Origin: Archaeoglobus sp. | Lineage (GTDB): Archaea > Halobacteriota > Archaeoglobi > Archaeoglobales > Archaeoglobaceae | Assembly: GCA_017656505.1 (NCBI GenBank) | Contig: JACDNU010000004.1 | Location: 30,024-94,023 of the forward strand | Reading direction: 5' to 3' | Length of the DNA stretch: 64,000 nucleotides | Shown here: piece by piece, positions 57,412-64,000 of the stretch | Numbering within the stretch: the stretch's first letter is position 1 | Layout: every line of letters starts with the position of its first letter | Translations under genes and position numbers: made by a program | Notes under the pieces: generated by a model | What the model was told of the DNA's origin: nothing | Databases searched by the model: none | The model's input: the letters and a program-made list of their open reading frames with translations, nothing else

Positions 57412-58812
57412 ATGATGGATAATTCCGGCAAGCGGGAAATTATTAAAGAAAAACTGGAAAAAATCGCTGAAAAACTGTCAAAATCCGGTATAGAAGTTTA
57501 CAACGCAAGAGATCAGCCGTCCTATCTTTACGATGAAACCCCGCCAACTCTCGGTGTTAAAGCAGCAGAAAACGTTTTGATCGTGAAGCCGAAAAGTACG
57601 CACGAAATCTCGCAAATCCTTAAGCTTGCCGGTGAGCAAAAAATCCCGGTTTTCCCGAGGGGGGGTGGAACGGGGCTTAGCGGAGGGGCCGTTCCTACAT
57701 CGGATGGAATCGTTCTTTCAACTGAGAAGCTGAAGTGGATTGAAATCGATGTTGAGAATTTCTGTGCCGTTTGCGGAGCTGGAATAACGCTTAGGGAGCT
57801 GATAAGTGAAGCGGAAAAAAACGGGCTGAGCTTCCCACCCCATCCAGGGGATGAGAGTGCAACTGTGGGCGGGATGATAGCTACAAATGCAGGCGGCGTT
57901 AGGGCTATGAAGTACGGTGTAATGAGGAACTACGTTCTCGGGCTTGAGGCCGTTTTAGCGAGCGGCGACGTAATCAGGCTTGGTGGGAAGCTGATAAAAA
58001 ACAACGCAGGGTATAACCTGATGCATTTGCTAATCGGCAGTGAGGGAACGCTTGCTGTGGTAAGCGAGGCAATCATCCGCTTACTACCACCGTTTAAAAG
58101 AACCGCAACCGTGGCGATCCCCTTCGAGAGCATCGAAGGTGCAATCGAAGCGGTGGTTGAAATCCTGAAAGATGGGATCATACCCCTCGCCTTGGAGTAC
58201 GTCGAAAGAAAGGCCTTAGAAATTGGCGAGAAAGTTAGTGGAAAGAGATGGCCTCCGAAGGATGAGGCAAATCTGATGGTTATAGTTGATGGTAGGGACG
58301 AGGATGAGGTCGTTTCAATGGCCGAGAGGATAGAGGAAATCTGCCTGAAAAAGGGAGCGAAGAACGCTTACATAGCGATGGGTGCGAAAGAGCAGAGGGA
58401 CTTGCTGGAAGTCAGGAGCTTAATCTATGAGGGAATGAAAGATCTGGTTGTGGAAGTGCTTGATGTGAGTGTTCCTCCAGCAAAAATTCCGGAATACATA
58501 AAGAGGTGCAATTCGGAAGCGGAAAAGATGGGATTCCAGATCGTTAACTACGGGCATGCTGGAGATGGCAACATCCATCAGCATCCGTTAAAGGTTGAGG
58601 ACTGGGAATCCAAATATCCAAAGCTTAAAAAAACTTTTTTCAGGATAGCGAAGGAGCTCGGAGGAAGCATAACCGGAGAGCATGGAGTCGGGATCGTTAA
58701 AAAATCCGATCTAAAGGAGCAGGTATCTGAGGTGGAATACGAGCTCATGAGGAGAGTAAAGCAAGCATTCGATCCGGAGGGCATTCTTAACCCCGGGAAG
58801 ATTGTGGACTGA
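57412..58812 (+). CDS. dld: FAD-linked dehydrogenase, D-lactate dehydrogenase/GlcD type
   Basis: The 466-residue product is a VAO-type flavoprotein. FAD-binding segments are VFPRGGGTGLSGGAVPTSDG, SFPPHPGDESATVGGMIATN, AGGVRAMKYGVMRNYVLGLE and LIGSEGTLAVVSEAIIRLLP. The C-terminal cap has NYGHAGDGNIHQHPLKVEDW, with the His residues used for metal or substrate, and SITGEHGVGIVKKSDLKEQV near the end, then FDPEGILNPGKIVD. These match D-lactate dehydrogenase and glycolate oxidase GlcD; Archaeoglobus has such a Dld. No GlcF-like Fe-S partner lies next to it, so the electron acceptor is open. Confidence 0.88.
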   Translation: MMDNSGKREIIKEKLEKIAEKLSKSGIEVYNARDQPSYLYDETPPTLGVKAAENVLIVKPKSTHEISQILKLAGEQKIPVFPRGGGTGLSGGAVPTSDGIVLSTEKLKWIEIDVENFCAVCGAGITLRELISEAEKNGLSFPPHPGDESATVGGMIATNAGGVRAMKYGVMRNYVLGLEAVLASGDVIRLGGKLIKNNAGYNLMHLLIGSEGTLAVVSEAIIRLLPPFKRTATVAIPFESIEGAIEAVVEILKDGIIPLALEYVERKALEIGEKVSGKRWPPKDEANLMVIVDGRDEDEVVSMAERIEEICLKKGAKNAYIAMGAKEQRDLLEVRSLIYEGMKDLVVEVLDVSVPPAKIPEYIKRCNSEAEKMGFQIVNYGHAGDGNIHQHPLKVEDWESKYPKLKKTFFRIAKELGGSITGEHGVGIVKKSDLKEQVSEVEYELMRRVKQAFDPEGILNPGKIVD

Positions 58813-58899
58813 AGCCAGCGATAGTTTGAGTATGAAATACTCGGAAGTGAGTGGACAGGAAATGCTATAGAATGCAGCTGTTTAAACGTAAGTGGTAAG

Positions 58900-60234
58900 A
58901 TGTTCGTTGAAATTGAGTATGATAGGGGAACTTTAATCGTGAAAGGAGACGCACACGTTCCTTTCGGCAGGTACGATGAAAGATCGCGCTGTTTCAGACT
59001 TCCGGCTTACAAGTATCGCGATCTAATTGACTATCTCGATCTTTCCGGTATTGAGTATACTGAGAGGGTCTTCAACCTTCCACCAACTCCCTTCTTCGAG
59101 GCGGAATTTGAGCTAAGAGATTATCAGGAGGAAGCTGTTGCGAGATGGATGGTTGATCGTAGAGGGGTTATCGTTTTGCCAACCGGGGCCGGGAAAACTT
59201 ATGTCGCGATGGAAGTGATAAGGGAGCTGAACGTTTCCACGCTGGTTGTGGTTCCGACTCTCGATCTGGTTGATCAGTGGATCGAGAAATTAGCCGTCTT
59301 TGGGGAGGTTGCTGAGTTTTCCGGCAGAAGCAAGGAAATAAAAGCGATCACGGTTTCAACCTACGATTCGGCTTACATGAATGCGGAAAAACTTGGAAAC
59401 AGGTTCATGCTTATAGTTTTCGATGAGGTTCATCATCTGCCCTCCGAAAGCTACAGCAGTATCGCTGAGATGAGCGCTGCCCCCTACCGGCTCGGTCTTA
59501 CAGCCACGATGGAAAGGGACGATGGTCTGCATGCGAAGCTTCCGGAGCTTGTAGGAGGAAAAGTTTTCGAGTTGAAGCCTGACGACATCGCGGGAAAGCA
59601 CCTCGCCCCCTATACGATCAAAAGACTGGTAATTCCGCTTGATGAAATGGAAAAGAAGGCTTACGAGGCTAAAGCTAGAGTGTTTAAGGATTACGTCAAA
59701 AGGAGAGGCCTGAAGTTCTCAAGCCCTGACGACTTCAGGAAGATCGTTATGCGAACTGGATTTGACAGTTTGGCTTATGAGGCTTTAAAATCGTGGGATG
59801 AGGCGAGGAAAATCGCCTACAATTCAAAAAACAAGCTTAAGATGCTTAAAAGGATACTTGAGGAGCACAAAAATGATAAGATAATCATTTTCACCCGTCA
59901 TAACGAACTCGTTTACAGGATCTCAAAGATCTTCCTGATTCCAGCGATAACATATCGAACCGATCAGAAAGAGAGGAAGGAGATCTTTAAGTACTTCAAA
60001 AAAGGGCTTTACAGGGCTATTGTGAGCAGCCAAGTTCTCGACGAGGGAATTGATGTTCCGGATGCGAACATCGGGATCATAATGAGCGGTACCGGAAGTT
60101 CGAGGGAGTACATCCAGAGGCTTGGAAGGATTCTCAGGCCGTCCGGCAAGAAGGCGATACTATACGAGCTGGTCTCAGCTGAAACCTCGGAAACCAGGAC
60201 CTCTTTTAGGAGAAGAAGAAAGTTAAAAGAGTAG
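58900..60234 (+). CDS. xpb: XPB/Rad25-type DNA helicase
   Basis: A 444-residue superfamily 2 helicase. The N-terminal damage-recognition-like domain (about 1-75) is followed by helicase domain 1: [20 protein letters not shown], the Walker [28 protein letters not shown] and [12 protein letters not shown], which includes the RED-like motif of XPB. Helicase domain 2 has [40 protein letters not shown] and [16 protein letters not shown]. The thumb-like insert lies between the domains (residues about 250-300). The family acts in DNA repair and promoter opening. It is followed by bax1, its nuclease partner in archaea. Confidence 0.94.
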   Translation: MFVEIEYDRGTLIVKGDAHVPFGRYDERSRCFRLPAYKYRDLIDYLDLSGIEYTERVFNLPPTPFFEAEFELRDYQEEAVARWMVDRRGVIVLPTGAGKTYVAMEVIRELNVSTLVVVPTLDLVDQWIEKLAVFGEVAEFSGRSKEIKAITVSTYDSAYMNAEKLGNRFMLIVFDEVHHLPSESYSSIAEMSAAPYRLGLTATMERDDGLHAKLPELVGGKVFELKPDDIAGKHLAPYTIKRLVIPLDEMEKKAYEAKARVFKDYVKRRGLKFSSPDDFRKIVMRTGFDSLAYEALKSWDEARKIAYNSKNKLKMLKRILEEHKNDKIIIFTRHNELVYRISKIFLIPAITYRTDQKERKEIFKYFKKGLYRAIVSSQVLDEGIDVPDANIGIIMSGTGSSREYIQRLGRILRPSGKKAILYELVSAETSETRTSFRRRRKLKE

Positions 60235-60411
60235 TGTTGAAAATAAGGCCACCATTAATTTATTAACTCGCTCTCAATTTCATTTTAGTCGTTTTAGGCT
60301 TTATTGAAAGTCGAAATCTAATAAACTTGCAAAAAGATTTTACATTAAAACAATCTTATGAAACTTTCCAGCCATCACTAAATTAATAAAGCTTCAATTT
60401 AAATTTCTCAC

Positions 60412-61893
60412 GTGCTTCCAAAGGAATTTCTCGAGGTCAGAAAATATAAAGGCAAGATTTTTCCGAAATTTCTGAAAGCCGGGGACGTAGAAATTGCAGA
60501 ACTCGTGCTCGATGTTTACAGGAGTAATCTGGGCAAAAAACTCAAATTTGCGAAAAAAGAGCTCAAACAGTTGGAAAACTCAAAAAATTACAAGAAAATG
60601 AGGGGACTTGCTAGGATTATTGAGAATAACGTTCGCTTTGCCAATTCGACATCTCTTCCTCCCCCTCAGGTAAGGAAATTCCTCTTCTCAAGAGGTTTTG
60701 TAACTACGAAAGACGAGAGGAGGAAAATCATAAAGGAGGCTGCAGAAAAGTTTGGGTGCTCGTTGGAGGAAATAGAAAACTCGATATTTGCTGATCTTGA
60801 GGAAGAGGCTATTATCGATGAAATCGGAATTGAGAATGCCGAGGATTTGTTGAGGAAGTATAATCTCTCTCTGCTTCAAACAACGATTTTCAACTCCCTC
60901 CGAATGACCTTCTGGACGAAAAGCGAACACAAGAAGATCTTATGGGCTGTCAAAAAGCTGGGTTTAATGTATGAGTTAGGAGATAACGGGGGCATAACTC
61001 TTACCGGGCCAGCCTATGTGCTGAAACAAACGAGAAGATACGGCACGAGTTTTGCCAAACTAATACCCATAATCGTCTCCTCTCCAGAATGGTGGATTAA
61101 AGCAGAGATTCTTGACGAGTACTCGAACAAGGTTTACAAACTGGAAATTTCTAGCGGAGACGCGCTACTCCCGCTGATCGAGCCGAAGATGGAATTCGAT
61201 TCCTCGCTTGAAGAGGAACTTTATTTCAGACTAAAAGCTTCTAAACCTGAAATAGAGATCTCGAGAGAGCCGGAAGTGATCAGGGCGGGAGATTTCGCCT
61301 TCATACCAGATTTCAAGCTGAAAAAGGGTGAAAAAGAAGTTTACATTGAAATCGCGGGTTTTTGGACGGAGGAATATCTTAAAAAGAAGGTTGAGAAGAT
61401 TAAAAAACTGAATGTTCCGCTGATCGTAATCGGGAGGGAGGAGATCAGCTTCGTCTCCGAATTTTTCATTCCAATCGAAAAAAAGCTTCCCTTCATTAAA
61501 ATTCTGAAACTCGTGAACAGCTACTTCGGAGAGACTGGAGGTACTAAAGATCTAACCCCAGAAATGGACTTGGCGGAGACGCTGAAGAGAGTGCAAGGGG
61601 CAGAAGTCGCGAACATTGCTAATCTTGCGAGAAAATGCGGGATAGAGGTGGGTGAACTCAAAAGGAGAATTGCGGAATCGCTGGGAGCTTCAAAGATAGT
61701 GATCGAGAACTGGATGTTCGACAGAAAATACGTCGAGGAAGTTAGAGAGAAGTTGGAAAAAGGTCTGAATGAAAACTTGGATGATTTGGAATCTTTACTT
61801 AAAAAAGATGGGATAAATGTTCTTCTGGATTTTCTGGGTTACAAAATCGTTTGGGAAGGGATTACGGCTGCTAGAGTTGTGAAAAAATTTTAA
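60412..61893 (+). CDS. bax1: Bax1 nuclease (DUF790), XPB partner
   Basis: The 493-residue product has the DUF790 layout. Residues 1-250 are the N-terminal region (RFANSTSLPPPQVRKFLFSR and RMTFWTKSEHKKILWAVKKL), with TGPAYVLKQTRRYGTSFAKL. The nuclease core is at about 290-350 with RAGDFAFIPDFKLKKGEKEV and YIEIAGFWTEEYLKKKVEKI (PD-(D/E)xK-like). Archaeal Bax1 binds XPB and cuts DNA near bubble junctions. The start codon is GTG, with no ATG nearby. It follows xpb with a 177-base gap and may have its own promoter. Confidence 0.9.
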   Translation: MLPKEFLEVRKYKGKIFPKFLKAGDVEIAELVLDVYRSNLGKKLKFAKKELKQLENSKNYKKMRGLARIIENNVRFANSTSLPPPQVRKFLFSRGFVTTKDERRKIIKEAAEKFGCSLEEIENSIFADLEEEAIIDEIGIENAEDLLRKYNLSLLQTTIFNSLRMTFWTKSEHKKILWAVKKLGLMYELGDNGGITLTGPAYVLKQTRRYGTSFAKLIPIIVSSPEWWIKAEILDEYSNKVYKLEISSGDALLPLIEPKMEFDSSLEEELYFRLKASKPEIEISREPEVIRAGDFAFIPDFKLKKGEKEVYIEIAGFWTEEYLKKKVEKIKKLNVPLIVIGREEISFVSEFFIPIEKKLPFIKILKLVNSYFGETGGTKDLTPEMDLAETLKRVQGAEVANIANLARKCGIEVGELKRRIAESLGASKIVIENWMFDRKYVEEVREKLEKGLNENLDDLESLLKKDGINVLLDFLGYKIVWEGITAARVVKKF

Positions 61894-61995
61894 GTTTTTA
61901 AGTTTTGGATTTTAAAATTGAAAAATGGGATAAGCAGGGCAAACGGAATGGACAAACGGAATAAACTAAAAATAAAATTAGGATGTCTGAAAATC

Positions 61996-62652
61996 ATGTC
62001 TGAGATCATGTCAAAACCATATAAAATAAACAAAAACGCTCTCAGGCAGCTTGTCGAAGCTAGAATGTACAGCAAGATAGCTTCTGCTGAGAGAAAAAAG
62101 AGAACTGCAACGACTCTGATCTCCTTTCTTTACGGATCAGAACCATTCGTTTTTTACGCTGCTGAAGCTTTAGGAACAATCTGTGGTGTTCTGGAAAAGG
62201 AAAATGAATCTGAATTTGTTAGAGAAATTCTCAGGAGGTTGTTCTGGCATCTGAGAGATGAATCCGGAGCGTACTGCAAAGGTGCGCCCCTTGCAATAGG
62301 AGAGATAGGAAGAAACGCACCCATAGCCTTTGAAGGGTTCAAGAACATGCTTCTCTCCCTTCTCAGGAACGAGGAGGTGGAGTTGAGATATGTGATTTAC
62401 GGAATTAGCAGAGCTGCTATGCACATGCTCGATGCCTATCCAAATCCAATCGAGGAGCTTTTACCTTTCCTTCAGCATGAAGATCCGGCGATTCGAGGAT
62501 ATGCTGCGATAGCACTATGTAAGTTGGGAGCAAAGCTTGAAAAAGATCATTTTAAAGGGGACGAAGAATTTGAAATCTATTTTGAAGGTAAGATATTGAA
62601 AACAAATCTCGAAAGGCTGAAAGCTCTCATTTCGGATTGCTTCGACTATTGA
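61996..62652 (+). CDS. HEAT-repeat-like protein downstream of bax1
   Basis: From the ATG at 61996 the product has 218 residues; ATG 61948 or 62008 and the track TTG 61918 are alternatives. It is mostly helical, with repeats such as FYAAEALGTICGVLEKENES, YCKGAPLAIGEIGRNAPIAF, LRYVIYGISRAAMHMLDAYP and PAIRGYAAIALCKLGAKLEK, which look like HEAT/armadillo helices. Such proteins are usually scaffolds or adaptors. It is 102 bases after bax1 on the same strand and could be linked to it, but no known partner protein of XPB-Bax1 has this description to my knowledge. Confidence 0.75.
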   Translation: MSEIMSKPYKINKNALRQLVEARMYSKIASAERKKRTATTLISFLYGSEPFVFYAAEALGTICGVLEKENESEFVREILRRLFWHLRDESGAYCKGAPLAIGEIGRNAPIAFEGFKNMLLSLLRNEEVELRYVIYGISRAAMHMLDAYPNPIEELLPFLQHEDPAIRGYAAIALCKLGAKLEKDHFKGDEEFEIYFEGKILKTNLERLKALISDCFDY

Positions 62653-62740
62653 GCTTAATTCGATTAAATATTAACTGACACTTTGAGCTTCAGAAGTTCT
62701 TAGTATTGGGGTTCTTAGTATTTGAAATCAAAAAATCTTT

Positions 62741-63886
62741 ATGGACGGGAAGACAGTAAAGCACATGGTTTCAGCGATTCCTGAAATGCTGAAGCAGCAT
62801 GACGCTCAATTTTTTGTGATGTATGCCTCGAGCAAGAATGCGAACTTCTATTACGCAACTAGATTCAAAATTCCCGATCCCGCATTTTACATGATCGGTG
62901 ACGATGGGACAGATTTGCTCGTCGTTCACGACATGGAGAAAAGAAGGGCTGAAAGGGAAAGCAAGGTAAAAGAAATAGCATCCCTTAAAGACTTGGGCTT
63001 TTACGAATTGCTGAAAGAAAAGAAAAATCCCTCCGATGCTTTGTGTCAAACCCTTTTCGAGCTTATCAGAACACATGGAGGGAGGAAGGTCCTTGTTCCT
63101 CCAGACTTTCCATCCTTTTTGTCTTTCTATTTCAAAGAAAGGATGAGCGTGGAGGTGGTTGAAAACCCGTTTTCAAAGCTTAGGGCGGTGAAAAAGGGTG
63201 AGGAGATCTTGGAGATAAGAAGAACGAGCGAAGGAATAATTAGATCTCTCGAATATGCTTTGAAGCTGCTAGATTCAAAAAGCGGAATGAAATGTGAAGA
63301 ACTAAGGAATGAAATCGAGCTGTTTCTCTTTAAGGAGGGTTTTATAGCGGAGGAAACGATTGTTTCCAGCGGTTTGCTATCTGCCGATCCTCATGAGATA
63401 GGAAGGGGGGAAATAGAGGATCATGTGATCATAGACATATTTCCAAGAAGTAAGGAGAGCAATTACCACTCAGATTTCACGCGAACGGTAATTCTTCGAA
63501 AAAACCCTGAGATCGATGAAATGCTCGATGCTGTCATAGAGGCGAAAAATAAGGCGATTTCGCTGATCAGAGATGGAATTCTTGCAAAGGAAATCCATCA
63601 TGCTGTTTGTGATGTTCTTGAAGAGAGAGGCTATACAACTCTGAGGAGTAAGGCATCTGAGGGCTTCATTCATTCAACTGGCCATGGAGTGGGGTTGGAG
63701 ATCCATGAAGAGCCAAGAATTTTCGAAAATGAGGATGTGATAAAGAAGGGGATGGTATTTACAGTCGAACCCGGACTTTATTACAAAAAAATTGGCGGGG
63801 TTAGGGTGGAGGACACAGTTCTCGTTAAGCAGAAAGGATGTGAGGTTTTAACTTCCTATAAGGATTACGTAACTTTGGAAAGATGA
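62741..63886 (+). CDS. M24-family aminopeptidase (Xaa-Pro type)
   Basis: The 381-residue product has the creatinase-like N-terminal domain (AQFFVMYASSKNANFYYATR) and the pitta-bread metallopeptidase domain. The latter has IIDIFPRSKESNYHSDFTRT (two Asp ligands), FIHSTGHGVGLEIHEEPRIF (His ligand and Glu-bearing loop), VFTVEPGLYYKKIGGVRVED (Glu) and GGVRVEDTVLV (Glu). These are the five metal ligands of M24 enzymes such as PepQ/prolidase. Substrate specificity is not certain. The usual DxxF-type first ligand is D-I-F here, which is compatible. Confidence 0.88.
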   Translation: MDGKTVKHMVSAIPEMLKQHDAQFFVMYASSKNANFYYATRFKIPDPAFYMIGDDGTDLLVVHDMEKRRAERESKVKEIASLKDLGFYELLKEKKNPSDALCQTLFELIRTHGGRKVLVPPDFPSFLSFYFKERMSVEVVENPFSKLRAVKKGEEILEIRRTSEGIIRSLEYALKLLDSKSGMKCEELRNEIELFLFKEGFIAEETIVSSGLLSADPHEIGRGEIEDHVIIDIFPRSKESNYHSDFTRTVILRKNPEIDEMLDAVIEAKNKAISLIRDGILAKEIHHAVCDVLEERGYTTLRSKASEGFIHSTGHGVGLEIHEEPRIFENEDVIKKGMVFTVEPGLYYKKIGGVRVEDTVLVKQKGCEVLTSYKDYVTLER

Positions 63887-63964
63887 GAGCGAGGTCTGAA
63901 TGGCAAAATGTCTGTATGGGGCAAGATGATAGAATTAGATAATAGATTTAGGGTCCTTACAAAA

Positions 63965-64000
63965 CTAACCCTCAGCCAATCTCTGCAAAGCCTTCTTTTC
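63965..64000 (-). CDS. Possible C-terminal end of a gene running off the right edge
   Basis: On the minus strand the frame EKKALQRLAEG ends in TAG and continues past the window edge. Only 11 residues are seen, so this is a weak call; it would converge with the M24 peptidase gene. Confidence 0.35.
   Translation of the reverse strand, partial: EKKALQRLAEG

Noticed and set aside
1-64000. tRNA, rRNA, insertion sequence or prophage genes
   Set aside because: I looked in the intergenic gaps for T-loop-like sequences, terminal inverted repeats and transposase or integrase motifs and saw none; a tRNA or IS scan could still find something missed by eye.

Overview
The window is a continuous piece of a thermophilic euryarchaeal chromosome, most likely from the Archaeoglobales (Archaeoglobus, Ferroglobus or Geoglobus). 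This is inferred from gene content, not from a search. The archaeal markers are the uS13-uS4-uS11-RpoD cluster with Fe-S cysteines in RpoD, eIF5A, XPB-Bax1, PurP, Trm10-type methyltransferase, MfnD-like and DHPS-like coenzyme genes, CdrS-FtsZ, neelaredoxin and TATA-box promoters with short or absent leaders. A Ccm haem system, a five-haem cytochrome and a pair of CaiB-type CoA-transferases near an acyl-CoA synthetase would suit Ferroglobus or a close relative. The base composition is moderate. No rRNA, tRNA, CRISPR array, transposase or prophage was seen.

Layout. 1-2.8 kb: end of a thioesterase-like gene, an EamA transporter, a metallo-hydrolase, a Cys-rich orphan and a DUF429 protein. 2.9-5.3 kb: ribosomal and RNA polymerase operon. 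5.3-7.5 kb (minus): ccmE-ccmF. 7.6-15.6 kb (minus): nucleotide block purP, larB, carB, carA, purC and class II-type purE. 15.7-18.1 kb: a small predicted winged-helix protein, a DUF134 regulator with zinc ribbon, a cation-efflux/NifX-like fusion and an acidic orphan. 18.1-22.5 kb: family II pyrophosphatase, riboflavin reductase, CinA-like protein, eIF5A-speB and rubrerythrin. 22.5-28.1 kb: two CoA-transferases, an HDAC-fold deacylase and an acyl-CoA synthetase. 28.2-32.5 kb: Trm10, PHP phosphoesterase, DHPS-like protein and DUF362 protein.

32.6-39.2 kb holds the most unusual locus, a six-gene operon. Every product starts with a short charged segment and one pilin-like hydrophobic helix, followed by an extracellular domain rich in N-glycosylation sequons. 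The largest is a 950-residue protein with a PKD-like domain and a von Willebrand A domain interrupted after its first MIDAS motif by about 330 residues. It looks like an adhesive surface fibre or complex. No assembly ATPase or prepilin peptidase is nearby. A PAS/GAF sensor gene, frameshifted at an AT tract, converges on it.

41-51.5 kb: NYN nuclease, MfnD-like ligase, two HTH regulators, a split and permuted ferredoxin pair, superoxide reductase, methyltransferase, an arsenate reductase whose reading frame has no ATG/GTG/TTG before its catalytic P-loop, a PriS-like primase, an undetected 35-residue Tyr/Lys/Glu repeat microprotein, a membrane-anchored orphan, a pentahaem lipocytochrome and an alpha/beta hydrolase. 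51.5-64 kb: thiamine-binding protein, ftsZ with cdrS and a candidate double-palindrome operator, gamma-carbonic-anhydrase-like protein, FAD oxidoreductase, argJ, moaC, a D-lactate-dehydrogenase-type flavoprotein, XPB helicase with Bax1 nuclease, a HEAT-repeat protein and an M24 peptidase.

Functional links that can be read from the sequence: CcmE/CcmF could mature the pentahaem cytochrome. Agmatinase supplies the polyamine pathway that feeds eIF5A hypusination. PurP, PurC, PurE and CarAB supply purine and pyrimidine precursors. Rubrerythrin and superoxide reductase detoxify reactive oxygen. All assignments come from reading motifs; no database search was run.
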